This document shows positions 45,132 to 53,626 of a DNA stretch of 64,000 nt, one piece after another (position 1 is the stretch's first letter; the number at the start of each line of letters is the position of its first letter). A program made the translations under genes and the position numbers. Source of the stretch: Lactococcus sp. S-13 (GTDB lineage Bacteria; Bacillota; Bacilli; Lactobacillales; Streptococcaceae); the NCBI RefSeq assembly GCF_004210295.1, contig NZ_SDAK01000002.1, positions 22,768 through 86,767 on the forward strand, written 5' to 3'. The notes beneath the pieces were generated by a model. That model saw only the letters and a list, made by a program, of their open reading frames with translations, was not told the DNA's origin and did not search any database.

Positions 45132-45981
45132 CTGAACTCTCCTCGTTTAAAAAGTTATTTATCTCCGATACAATTTCATTCACTTCTTTATAAAGTTTCT
45201 CGGTCATATCGTAGCATTCAAAAAGAGAAAGACCGAGTACTTCAAAAATATGATTAACTCTTTCGGCATATTTTTCAGGTTTATATTCAAAAGTTTCAAG
45301 CAGTTTTATAGCTTTCTTTTCGTTAATGCAATAAGCATTATTACATGCAAATAGTACTTGATTTAAGCATGAAATAATACGAAAAACATGGCCTGCAATA
45401 TAATATTTATCCTCTACCCCCGCATTTGCTTTTACAAACATTAAAGAGAATTCAGCTTCAAATATAAAAAAGTTCATCAAGCTTTTCTTTAGAGCAGTAG
45501 GGTAAATTTCTGCCTGCTTTTTTAATTCGCATAAGCTTTCGTTCTTAGCATATAGTATTTTACTAATCGCTAATTCTCCACGATACATTGCACTTATATA
45601 ACCATGGGGATGCCCGGTCTGATAATTGGCAGTAACAATTCCTTGCTCCGTATCTTTGATTATTTGTTCTACCCGTTTTATATCACGTAAAATCAAGTCA
45701 ACATGATACCCATTTATAAATAACCATCCGCCGCCATTAATCCAATCACCCCACGCTCCGGGAGGCACAACAAGGTTGTTTCTATTTTTATCATCCAATT
45801 CTGTAGCAATTTGATTAATCGCTGTCAGGTCAAATGAGTCTGAATTGTAATAGATTCCGATATCTATATCAGAATTTTCTGTATGGGTGCCTCTTGCACG
45901 TGAGCCCCCTAATACGATGCCTTCTATAAAAGGCAAAGATGATAATTTCTCTGTTACTATTTGAATAACATTACCTACCAT
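45112..45981 (-). CDS. Nucleotidyltransferase-domain protein, 289 aa
   Basis: The polymerase-beta-type motif GGSRARGTHTENSDIDIGIYY is present, with a helical C-terminal domain. This family includes aminoglycoside nucleotidyltransferases, but this member is not an ANT that I can name. It is the first gene of the four-gene resistance operon. It could modify an antibiotic or be a passenger. Confidence 0.75.
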   Translation of the reverse strand: MVGNVIQIVTEKLSSLPFIEGIVLGGSRARGTHTENSDIDIGIYYNSDSFDLTAINQIATELDDKNRNNLVVPPGAWGDWINGGGWLFINGYHVDLILRDIKRVEQIIKDTEQGIVTANYQTGHPHGYISAMYRGELAISKILYAKNESLCELKKQAEIYPTALKKSLMNFFIFEAEFSLMFVKANAGVEDKYYIAGHVFRIISCLNQVLFACNNAYCINEKKAIKLLETFEYKPEKYAERVNHIFEVLGLSLFECYDMTEKLYKEVNEIVSEINNFLNEESSDERKQI

Positions 45982-45995
45982 ATAAACATCCTCCT

Positions 45996-46220
45996 TTATT
46001 CGTTAGATATTTTTATTTCTTCTCCATCTGGTAAAATAAATGCCTGCACAAACTTGACACCTAGCACATCAGCAATGGCCTTCAACTCATCCAAGGTTAC
46101 TGTTTCTCGTTGTAATTTTTTATTGAAATTCTGTGGAGTCTGGCCAATACGTCTAGCAAGTTCGGAAACACTTATATTCATTTGCTCACACAGTTCTTTA
46201 ATCATTTCTGCCGTAGTCAT
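45996..46220 (-). CDS. XRE-family HTH protein, 74 aa
   Basis: A minimal Cro/C1-type HTH (MNISVSELARRIGQTPQNFNKKLQRETVT) occupies the N-terminal 55 residues. It lies 14 nt before the nucleotidyltransferase gene in the same direction, so it may regulate the operon. Confidence 0.75.
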   Translation of the reverse strand: MTTAEMIKELCEQMNISVSELARRIGQTPQNFNKKLQRETVTLDELKAIADVLGVKFVQAFILPDGEEIKISNE

Positions 46221-46362
46221 ACAGCACCTCCAAGTTTACGCTAAGAATATTATAAACCATTTGGTTGATAAACACAATAGTTATTAAAATATTATTATAA
46301 TCAGCAAGCAAAAGAAAACCCACAACTCTACTGTAGAGTCATGGGCTATTTACTTCTGGTTT

Positions 46363-47925
46363 TCATATTTCCATTTCGATGCCAGATTTGAAGGCTATGA
46401 CGAAGTGGCCTTCATAGACTGTAACGCTCTGGATTATCTTCCTTACAAGCTTATCATCATATTCTAAGGTGCGGAATTTGTTCTTGCGGATAAATTCAAT
46501 CAGCTCATTGATTCGCTCGTTCTCGCCACTGAGGGAGGCATCTTCTACTAAAAGGATCTGTCGCTTGTCTCTCAGCTCATCAATCTCATCTGCTAAGTGG
46601 TCATAGTCTTGACCCTTGTTCGCCAGCTTGATTAGTTCTTTTTGTTTTTCCTCTAGTGAGTTGTTAATCTCTGAAATTTGGTATTCTGTGGTTTCGCCAA
46701 TCACAGCATGAATATTCTCTTCCAGTGTCTTTATCATATTGTTCCCACCTGCAAGTAGCTTATTAATCGCAGTCATTACTGCACCATAAAGTTCATCTTC
46801 TTTTACGGTTCGGTTCTTACAAACTTCAGGACCTTGCTCGATTCTAGTCACGCATCGCCAGACAAATTCTTTTCTTCCGTGGATATTCCAATAGACCCGT
46901 CTATAAATATCGCCACAATCTCCACAGAAGGTGATGGCACTTAAAGCGTACTTGCTACTGTAAATTCTTTTGTTCTTGCCTTCTCCTGTGTAGATATTGC
47001 TTCTCCGATGAATTTCTTCTTGCGCCTGCAAAAATAACTCTTTAGGAATAATCGCTTCATGGCTATTTTCAACATAATATTGGGTAACATGCCCTTCATT
47101 TTTCACTCGTTTCTTGGTCAGAAAATCTACTGTGACAGTCTTTTGCAGAAGGGCATCTCCGATGTATTTTTCGTTTTGAAGTATCTTCTTAACTGATTCT
47201 GGTCGCCATCTTGGTTTTCCCGCTGCTGTTAAAATACCATCCTTTTCAAGGGCTCGACCAATGCCCACTAGACTCTGACCCTCAAGGTATTCTCGGTAGA
47301 TGCGTTTGATAATCTCAGCTTCTTCGGGGACAATAGTTAAATTTCCATCTTCATCTTTCGTGTAGCCCATAAATCGCTTATGGTTGACCTGCACCTTTCC
47401 TTGTTGGTATCGGTACTGTAGCCCAAGCTTAACGTTTTGTGAAAGGCTCTGGCTTTCCTGCTGTGCCAAAGATGCCATAATAGTCAGCAAAACCTCACCT
47501 TTGGCATCCGTGGTGTTGATGTTCTCTTTCTCAAAATAAACTGATATGTTCTTATCCTTGAGCTGTCTAATGTATTGAAGGCAGTCTAGGGTGTTACGCG
47601 CAAATCGGCTGATGGATTTTGTAATAACCATGTCGATGTTACCGTCCATACACTCTGCAATCATGCGATTAAATTCGTCACGCTTTTTAGTGTTCGTACC
47701 AGAGATACCATCATCTGCAAAGATGCCAGCAAACTCCCATTCATTATTTTTCTTTATAAACTCTGTATAGTGTGAGACCTGAACCTCATAGCTAGAATTT
47801 TGTTCTTCTGTTTCTGTAGAAACACGGCAATAGGCAGCAACACGAAGTTTCTTTATCTTTTCTTTTGCGGCTGTACTTCCTACTCTTTTACGAGCAGGAA
47901 TAACCATTATATTTTTCTCTGTCAC
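46363..47925 (-). CDS. Large serine recombinase, 520 aa
   Basis: The N-terminal resolvase domain reads [15 protein letters not shown] (catalytic Ser at about residue 36), followed by [13 protein letters not shown]. The recombinase domain, a zinc ribbon with CGDC and a C-terminal coiled coil complete the large serine integrase architecture (TndX/TnpX-like). It is the last of three consecutive recombinase frames. It probably once mobilised the ant(6) cluster. Confidence 0.85.
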   Translation of the reverse strand: MTEKNIMVIPARKRVGSTAAKEKIKKLRVAAYCRVSTETEEQNSSYEVQVSHYTEFIKKNNEWEFAGIFADDGISGTNTKKRDEFNRMIAECMDGNIDMVITKSISRFARNTLDCLQYIRQLKDKNISVYFEKENINTTDAKGEVLLTIMASLAQQESQSLSQNVKLGLQYRYQQGKVQVNHKRFMGYTKDEDGNLTIVPEEAEIIKRIYREYLEGQSLVGIGRALEKDGILTAAGKPRWRPESVKKILQNEKYIGDALLQKTVTVDFLTKKRVKNEGHVTQYYVENSHEAIIPKELFLQAQEEIHRRSNIYTGEGKNKRIYSSKYALSAITFCGDCGDIYRRVYWNIHGRKEFVWRCVTRIEQGPEVCKNRTVKEDELYGAVMTAINKLLAGGNNMIKTLEENIHAVIGETTEYQISEINNSLEEKQKELIKLANKGQDYDHLADEIDELRDKRQILLVEDASLSGENERINELIEFIRKNKFRTLEYDDKLVRKIIQSVTVYEGHFVIAFKSGIEMEI

Positions 47926-47926
47926 T

Positions 47927-48343
47927 TTATTCCTCGCTTTCTATCAGACTGTATAAGTATTCTGCTCGTTCAAAAGGATCCACTGGCATCTTATTATCTG
48001 CCTTTTTCATTTTGAATCGTTCTTTGGGAGGGGGAGAGGTGAAAGCGGCAAGCTCTACCACTCGTCCTAAATCCTTTGCACGTTTATCTCTAACTTCTTC
48101 AGCTTTATCAAATATCTCTTTATCAATAATTGCTGGATACGTATCATTTCCAAGGTAGTTGACGTTTTTCAAAATGCGCCCCATCACAGAATGTGTCTTT
48201 TCAATACCTGCCTGTTCGCCAGCCACTGTAAGGGATAGTCCTGATATGTATTTCTCAAAGAATACCTTTACTTGACCTGCTGCCTTTTCATCGACAGTAA
48301 CCACTCCATCTTGAATTTTGTATCCATATGGAATATATGCCAT
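47927..48343 (-). CDS. Recombinase-domain small protein, 138 aa
   Basis: The first part ([36 protein letters not shown]...[19 protein letters not shown]) resembles the recombinase domain of large serine recombinases without the catalytic N-terminal part. Such catalytic-domain-less accessory recombinases occur between two larger ones in multi-recombinase cassettes. Its start directly abuts the stop of the upstream frame and its stop lies one base before the 520-aa gene. Confidence 0.65.
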   Translation of the reverse strand: MAYIPYGYKIQDGVVTVDEKAAGQVKVFFEKYISGLSLTVAGEQAGIEKTHSVMGRILKNVNYLGNDTYPAIIDKEIFDKAEEVRDKRAKDLGRVVELAAFTSPPPKERFKMKKADNKMPVDPFERAEYLYSLIESEE

Positions 48344-48841
48344 TTATCTCACCACCTTTTCTTTCAGGGAAAGACCGCATTTCAAATTGAATGTCAGCTC
48401 ATCCCTGGAATTTACAATGATGTTCACTACAAATTCTTCAAATAGTTCTTCCGTGTAGTCACCATTAAAATTATCTGCTGACACATAATTAATGAGGTCC
48501 TTTATCTCGTTTGCTCGCAAAACCCCACTCGCAGAGTTCGTTACCAGGTTTGTTTTTTCGGTAGTAAGATTTTTAATCTCACTATCTAAAACATTTCGTT
48601 CCTGATTAAAAAGAGCAGGTTCTAGGAAACCTTTGGACATCAGTGCAATAAGGGTATTGCGTTCTTCCAATAGTTGCTCCATTAGCTTATCAATAGCGTC
48701 CATTCTTTCACGGTCGCTTTCTTCATCGATTTGGCTAACTGACTTGAAAAGTGGTTCTAGGATTAGCTTATGACTGAAAGCAAGCTTATTCATCATGGTT
48801 GTCAATGTGGCTTTGATTTCCCCATCTCGCAAAAACAACAT
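48344..48841 (-). pseudogene. C-terminal fragment of a large serine recombinase
   Basis: Only the C-terminal coiled-coil part remains (DAIDKLMEQLLEERNTLIALMSKGF, VNIIVNSRDELTFNLKCGL). The catalytic N-terminal resolvase domain is missing: upstream of 48841 the frame stops (TGA at about 48872) and continues into unrelated sequence and an IS1380 end. It is the truncated first member of a recombinase trio. Confidence 0.7.
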
Positions 48842-49044
48842 GGAGCAACTTTCTTTATCTTCGATACTATCTCAACATGTGTCGTGGATAAGGTAAGTAT
48901 GTAAAATGGTATGTGGAACATAGTGATTTGCTGTAAATGATTTGCTAACTACTTTAGTTCTTTATACAAAGTATAAATCGGATATTTTATTATTTTTTCT
49001 TTTATATCTTCTGAGATTAGGTCAAAGTATTTGTCCGCTAAATC

Positions 49045-49152
49045 AGAAAGGGGTTCTTTTTTCATCACCTAATGGGTGATGAAGCAGAATACTTTAAAGA
49101 CTATTAAATCAATGTTAGGAAAGACTATTAGTAAAACTATGAATTATTCAGG
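49045..49152 (-). mobile_element. Remnant of a second IS1380-family end
   Basis: About 110 bp share GGGGTTCTTTTTTCATCAC and a final ATGAATTATTCAGG with the right end of the intact IS1380-type element (42750-42859), but the middle differs and the transposase gene is absent. It supplies the outer right end of the composite element. Confidence 0.7.
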
Positions 49153-49829
49153 AAAAAAGGTTCTTTTTTAAAGTTTTCTATTGCTTCCTGGCGTTGATAA
49201 ATGAGATATAAAGTCGGTGTTTGTACACGTCCTAATGAAAATGTACCTTGTACGCCTTTTTGTTGTAAATTCAAGGTATATAAAGGGCTTGCGTTCATGC
49301 CGATCAACCAATCGGCAATTTGGCGTGTTTGCGCTTCTTGATAAAAGGGATAGTAATTCATTCCTGGTTGCAAATTTTGAAAACCGCTTCGGATCACATC
49401 TTTTTCTAAGCTATTGATCCATAATCTTTTATACGTTTTATCTTTAGAAAAGGCATTTGCTTTATGGATAATCGACCAGGCGATATTTTCACCTTCTCTG
49501 TCGCTATCTGTTGCGACAATAATTGTATTTGCCTTTTTGAGAAGTTCAGCAACAATTTTAAACTGCTTTCCCTTATCTTTTGCAACTTCAAAATCGTATC
49601 GATCAGGAAAAATCGGCAAAGATTCAAGTTTCCAGTTCTGCCACTTTTCGTTATAATGACCTGGTTCTGCTAATTCGACTAAATGCCCAAAACCAAAGGT
49701 GATAAACGTTTCATCTGTAAATAGTGGGTCTTTGATCTCAAAATAACCGTCTTTTTTGGTGCTTTGTTTTAAAGCACTTGCGTAGGCTAATGCCTGGCTT
49801 GGTTTTTCAGCTAAAATAACCGTACTCAT
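49153..49829 (-). pseudogene. topB: Topoisomerase (TopB-like) 5' fragment, interrupted
   Basis: This carries the N-terminal TOPRIM part of a type IA topoisomerase: STVILAEKPSQALAYASAL, VATDSDREGENIAW with the acidic metal triad, and TRQIADWLIGMN...QGTFSLGRVQTPTL. It breaks at the IS1380-type end in the middle of KKEPFF; the rest lies at 40222-41178. In Inc18 plasmids such as pAMbeta1 this gene follows the resolvase gene, as here. TOPRIM and catalytic Tyr are on separate fragments, so function is probably lost. Confidence 0.85.
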
Positions 49830-49844
49830 TAACTATCCCTCTTT

Positions 49845-50447
49845 TCATTGTTTTTTTCTTTGATCTACTGTCACGTTGTATCTTGATCGATACCTTCTAA
49901 ACGTTCGGCGATTAATTCCAGTTTGTTCTTCAACTTCTTTATCGGAACAACCATTCAAAAATAAATCGAAAGCGTGTTGTAAACGTGGATCATTTTCTTT
50001 GAATTTAGGTTGTCGCCCTTTGAATTTTCCTTTTTTCTTAGCAATTTCAATTCCTTGGGCTTGGCGTTCTTTAATTCGTTTGCGTTCAGATTCCGCTTGG
50101 TACTTATACAATTCAATCACTAAATTATTAATCAGCCGTCTTAAATTTTCATCTTCAATACCATTCATTGAGGGTAAATTTAAGACTTCCAGGGTTGCCC
50201 CCTTAATTTGAATTTGATTCATCAATTCTGTTAATTCTTTATTATTTCGTCCTAATCGATCTAATTCAGTAACAACAACTATATCCCCTTCACGAATATA
50301 GTTAAGCATAGCTTGTAATTGTGGGCGTTCGACCGATTGACCGCTTAATTTGTCTGAAAAGACCTTAGAAACGCCCTCTAACGCTTTCAGTTGTCTATCT
50401 AAGTTCTGTTCTTTGCTACTGACACGTGCATAACCAATTTTAGCCAT
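49845..50447 (-). CDS. res: Inc18-type plasmid resolvase (serine recombinase), 200 aa
   Basis: The protein begins MAKIGYARVSSKEQNLDRQL (catalytic Ser at residue 10), has VVVTELDRLGRNNKELTELM, and ends with an HTH (CSDKEVEEQTGINRRTFRRYRSRY). It resembles the beta/Res proteins of pAMbeta1, pIP501 and pSM19035, which resolve multimers. I begin at the ATG 50447 after GAGGTTGG. It is 15 nt upstream of topB, as in Inc18 plasmids. Confidence 0.85.
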   Translation of the reverse strand: MAKIGYARVSSKEQNLDRQLKALEGVSKVFSDKLSGQSVERPQLQAMLNYIREGDIVVVTELDRLGRNNKELTELMNQIQIKGATLEVLNLPSMNGIEDENLRRLINNLVIELYKYQAESERKRIKERQAQGIEIAKKKGKFKGRQPKFKENDPRLQHAFDLFLNGCSDKEVEEQTGINRRTFRRYRSRYNVTVDQRKKQ

Positions 50448-50460
50448 TTTCAACCAACCT

Positions 50461-50631
50461 CTAAAATTCTCTCGGTTGCAATAACCAATCAGCTATATCT
50501 ACTTTTTCAATTTCAAATTGCTTATCAGAAATTGTCTTTTCGTAAGCGATAAAATCTTGCGCATATTGTTGCTCATTAAAAATAGCCACCACTTCGTCAT
50601 TTTCTAAAACTCGATAAATAAATTTTTTCAT
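50461..50631 (-). CDS. Small hypothetical protein upstream of the resolvase, 56 aa
   Basis: A complete small frame (FIYRVLENDEVVAIFNEQQ... ending LLQPREF) with an AGGAG site just before the ATG; the stop is 13 nt before the resolvase ATG. I recall a similar short ORF ahead of res in Inc18 plasmids. Function unknown. Confidence 0.6.
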   Translation of the reverse strand: MKKFIYRVLENDEVVAIFNEQQYAQDFIAYEKTISDKQFEIEKVDIADWLLQPREF

Positions 50632-50856
50632 TTTACTCCTCCTATTATGCCCAACTTAAATGACCTATTCACCAAGTCAATTATACTGCTAAAACCATAT
50701 TAGGACAAATAAGTATACCCTGTCGTCCTCTGGAAAATAAACCACCTCAGAGATTTATTCTAACAATTATTTATTTTGGGGTTTCGTACCCAATAATTTA
50801 ATAGTAGACAAATGTGGGTTTATATTAAAAATCTCAATGTTATTTCATGTTATTTT

Positions 50857-50911
50857 TTGACTTTTCTGTTATATTATATTATTATGAATTGTGAGAATAA
50901 TTATAATTCTC
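50857..50911 (+). promoter_or_regulatory. Promoter and possible operator of the TOMM operon
   Basis: TTGACT (50857) and TATTAT (50880) are spaced by 17 bp. Right after lies the imperfect palindrome GAGAAT-n7-ATTCTC (50893-50911), overlapping the expected transcription start, which could be an operator. The precursor ribosome binding site AAAGGAGGG is 8 nt further. Confidence 0.55.
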
Positions 50912-50932
50912 TAGAAAAAAGGAGGGTTTAGT

Positions 50933-51154
50933 ATGAAAACTAGAAACAAGAGAAGTAAACAAGGTGTACAAATGCAGGATTCTTTAATGTCTTCAAAACT
51001 TTCATCACTAAATGGCGCTGGTAACTTACCATTTTCCACTTCAAGCATCTCTCTTGAAAAAGGGAGCGGTGGCGGTGGTGGCGGCGGCGGTGGCTGTTGC
51101 TGTTGCTGCTGTTGCTGTTGTGGTGGCGGTTCTGCCACACAAGAAAAATTTTAA
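50933..51154 (+). CDS. TOMM/LAP precursor peptide with Gly9-Cys9-Gly3 core, 73 aa
   Basis: The product has a basic, Ser-rich leader (residues 1-45) and an extreme core: nine Gly (46-54), nine Cys (55-63), three Gly and SATQEKF. Cys, Ser and Thr are the residues converted to thiazol(in)e or (methyl)oxazol(in)e by TOMM synthetases, and Gly-flanked or consecutive Cys runs are the hallmark of microcin B17 and streptolysin S-like precursors. The ATG follows AAAGGAGGG. A hairpin after the stop partly separates it from the synthetase genes. The mature compound could hold up to nine heterocycles from the Cys run. I recognise no known precursor with this core. Confidence 0.85.
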   Translation: MKTRNKRSKQGVQMQDSLMSSKLSSLNGAGNLPFSTSSISLEKGSGGGGGGGGGCCCCCCCCCGGGSATQEKF

Positions 51155-51166
51155 AATTGTATTGAT

Positions 51167-51194
51167 AGGAGAAAGCGTAACTTTCTCCTAATTT
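51167..51194 (+). terminator. Attenuating terminator between precursor and synthetase genes
   Basis: AGGAGAAAG-CGTAA-CTTTCTCCT followed by AATTTTGT. A partial terminator here would yield excess precursor mRNA over enzyme mRNA, as seen in other RiPP operons. Confidence 0.65.
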
Positions 51195-51218
51195 TGTATT
51201 TAAGATGGGAATAGTTAA

Positions 51219-52058
51219 ATGAAATACCAAGTGAATCCTTATTTAATTTATGAATTAAAAAAAGAACAAACAACTATTATACAAACTAAAGAGTCTTCAT
51301 TTGCAACCAAAAATAGTTTTTTAATTAATTTTTTGAATTTCTTAGAAGAAAATAGTATTGACTTAATATCTTATACTGATATGAAGAGTATTTTTAATGA
51401 TGAAAAATCATTACAAGAGTCGATTGATTTTCTAGTTAATAATAAAATTTTCTCTTTTTATAAAGAAAGACATCTTTCAAATAAAAAGGAGATACTAATT
51501 TTTTCAAATAATACAGATTTTGTCGATCTAGCAACAATGTTTTGGGAAAACCTAAAAATTAAATCCTTAAATGAACTAGAAGAACAATGTTACGATAATA
51601 GAATTATAATTATATGTTTAAATCCTTTTAACCTTTCAGAGCTGAAAAAACTTGCAAAGAAGTGTAAAGAACATCCAAGCAATATCTATAAATTTATTTT
51701 TCCTTATAATCATAGTATCTATATCAGTAATTACTACTCTGAGGAGTGGGGAAATCCTTGCCCTTTATGTTTTTTTTATAGTATAGAGGCACAACTGAGA
51801 GGCAGTCAGACGGGAGTAGATAACCTTAACTTTCAAGTGATGGTAGATCTTTTTTATAGAGAAAGCGGAAACTTTGAGTATGATGGGTTGCTAGATAAAG
51901 AAGATTGGATATCTGTTATAAATGAGTTAAATAAAGAGTTTAAATTGCCAGAAACAATGAGTAATAAAATAGATGATGTTTTAAAAATTGACTTATCTAG
52001 TTATTCATTAAGTTATGATACTTGCTATCATTGGGAAATGTGTGATTGTTATGAATAA
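51219..52058 (+). CDS. McbB-like E1 partner of the TOMM cyclodehydratase, 279 aa
   Basis: The gene directly after the precursor. E1-like partners bind the leader peptide and present it to the YcaO enzyme. It has NPCPLCFFYS (Cys 181 and 184) and a C-terminal CYHWEMCDC (Cys 269, 275 and 277), which can make a structural zinc site as in McbB. The N-terminal part has a winged-helix-like pattern expected of a leader-recognition element. I call it McbB-like by position and Cys pattern; sequence identity must be low. It overlaps the next gene by 8 nt. Confidence 0.65.
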   Translation: MKYQVNPYLIYELKKEQTTIIQTKESSFATKNSFLINFLNFLEENSIDLISYTDMKSIFNDEKSLQESIDFLVNNKIFSFYKERHLSNKKEILIFSNNTDFVDLATMFWENLKIKSLNELEEQCYDNRIIIICLNPFNLSELKKLAKKCKEHPSNIYKFIFPYNHSIYISNYYSEEWGNPCPLCFFYSIEAQLRGSQTGVDNLNFQVMVDLFYRESGNFEYDGLLDKEDWISVINELNKEFKLPETMSNKIDDVLKIDLSSYSLSYDTCYHWEMCDCYE

Positions 52059-52659
52059 ACACTACTGGAACGAGTTTTCCTCCCAATATATAGATAAAGA
52101 TACAGAAAAGAAAATACTGAAAATTTATCAGTATTCACTACCTAAGACAAAAATAAATACTTCTTCTAATATTGAAATTAACCAACTTAGAACACCTGAT
52201 ATCGCTATTGATAAAGTTGATGTTAAGTTAGTCCAGTCTGTTCAAATAAAGCGTATATTTTTCCAGATAAAAAAATATGTGAATACTAATGACTATATAT
52301 TATGCTTCCCTGTTATAGCAGTATCTGAAGCCATAGATTCATTAAACCCAGGTATATATATGTTTGATATAAGTAAAGATTCAATTGTTAAAATCAGTAA
52401 CGAAGTAATATTTACTGAAGAGACTCAAAAAATACATGTTTTTTGGCTGTTGGATTTGGAAAATGCTTTGATTGTTTACGGTAGAACAGCTTTTTACCAA
52501 GGAATCAAACACACGATGAATGTTAGGGAGAAGGTTTACGTTGGAACAAAAAAAGAACCACTTCCTCTATTTAATAATCAACAAAAAATATTAAAAACCA
52601 TAGGAATAAATCCAAGACTAGCACTGTTGATTGAGTGTGATAGCATTATGGAGAAATAG
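52051..52659 (+). CDS. McbC/SagB-like FMN dehydrogenase, 202 aa
   Basis: These nitroreductase-fold oxidases turn azolines into aromatic azoles. The FPVIAVSEAIDSLNPGIYMFD stretch has the layout of the SagB/McbC segment (aromatic-Pro...GLY..D), and the size is suitable for a compact member. The ATG at 52051 overlaps the stop of the previous gene (ATGAATAA), indicating coupling. The frame from 52015 lacks a site. Family assignment is plausible but rests on context as well as sequence. Confidence 0.6.
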   Translation: MNKHYWNEFSSQYIDKDTEKKILKIYQYSLPKTKINTSSNIEINQLRTPDIAIDKVDVKLVQSVQIKRIFFQIKKYVNTNDYILCFPVIAVSEAIDSLNPGIYMFDISKDSIVKISNEVIFTEETQKIHVFWLLDLENALIVYGRTAFYQGIKHTMNVREKVYVGTKKEPLPLFNNQQKILKTIGINPRLALLIECDSIMEK

Positions 52660-52663
52660 AGCT

Positions 52664-53617
52664 ATGTTTGAAAAAATGCATTATAATTATGGAATTTCTT
52701 CTAGCGTCCAAAAAAATTATTGGACTTTGTTTTATATTAACGGAAATAAGATAAAGCGTGGAGACTATTATAATCCAAGTGATGGTACTTCTGTTTGTAC
52801 GGAAAAAGAACTAGCTATGAAGAAAAGCTATAGTGAGTATCAGGAAAGATTCTTACTAGGAGTGGGGGGATATGATAGCAGAGGCTTCTTTGTTACTTAC
52901 GGTGAAACTAAAAAGTATGGGTTTATTGATACAACAGGAACAGCCACTGGATTTAAATCAAGTCTAGTAATAAATAAAGCATTAAGTGAACTTATTGAAA
53001 AAAACGAACTTTTATATTTCTGGTACACAGATATTGGAGATAGATATAAAATTAATTTCACTCAAGAGAATTTTAAATTTATAAGAAATTTAAACTTTTT
53101 AGCTAATGAGTTTATAGCAGTTGCAGTGAAAAATTTTTCAAATTATTATACTGTTATAACACTGAGTAGATTTGAAAATCAGATAACAGGTTGCGGTATA
53201 TCTTGTAGTGATTCTATAGAGACTGCTCTTAACAATGCTTTAGTTGAAAATAAGTTGATTGAATGGCAGAATTTCAAAAACAATGCCTCAAAATTTTATG
53301 ATTATACATCTAAACATATTGTTGAAATAAGTCAATTTATAGATTTAAAATTCAATTTAGAAAAAAGTTATACTTGTAACACAAAAGTTGATTTCTTAGG
53401 AGATAAAGATATAATTTTGAGAGAAGATATTTTGACGCCTGAGATAATATTATTAAATAATAGACTAGGGAAAAGTAAAACAATAAAGATTGTCTCTAAA
53501 TATTTTTTAAATTGTATCCCATCAAAAGAATTTATAGAATTATCAAAGGGTCAAGGAATTTTACAAGACATTAATATTAACTTGAAGGATTTCCAAGTAG
53601 ATTGTTTTATAGTATAG
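52664..53617 (+). CDS. YcaO-domain protein, first copy, 317 aa
   Basis: The YcaO ATP-dependent domain is visible in SEYQERFLLG (residues 57-66; the SExxER motif) and in TGTATGFKSSLVINKALSEL followed by IEK (E109/E112, with Lys replacing the usual Arg). The C-terminus ends FQVDCFIV and lacks the Pro-rich tail of azoline-forming YcaO cyclodehydratases. With the second copy downstream it may form a heteromeric enzyme or do another backbone modification. The ATG follows GGAG at 52651. Confidence 0.7.
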   Translation: MFEKMHYNYGISSSVQKNYWTLFYINGNKIKRGDYYNPSDGTSVCTEKELAMKKSYSEYQERFLLGVGGYDSRGFFVTYGETKKYGFIDTTGTATGFKSSLVINKALSELIEKNELLYFWYTDIGDRYKINFTQENFKFIRNLNFLANEFIAVAVKNFSNYYTVITLSRFENQITGCGISCSDSIETALNNALVENKLIEWQNFKNNASKFYDYTSKHIVEISQFIDLKFNLEKSYTCNTKVDFLGDKDIILREDILTPEIILLNNRLGKSKTIKIVSKYFLNCIPSKEFIELSKGQGILQDININLKDFQVDCFIV

Positions 53618-53626
53618 GAGAAAAGT

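Larger units (their letters stand above)
41179..49152. mobile_element. Composite IS1380-bounded ant(6) element inserted in topB
   Basis: The segment begins CCTGAATAATTCAT and ends with its exact complement. The outer flanks are AAAAAA on both sides, and joining them restores the topB reading frame (Pro-Phe-Phe-Glu). So the full 7974 bp behaves like one transposed unit with a short T-run target duplication. The left end is a complete IS1380-family element; the right end is a related but mostly deleted copy. Confidence 0.8.

Noticed and set aside
50911..51138. Minus-strand ORF with poly-Gln and poly-Pro runs across the precursor gene
   Set aside because: It is the antisense reading of the GGT/GGC and TGT/TGC repeats of the TOMM precursor and has no ribosome binding site.
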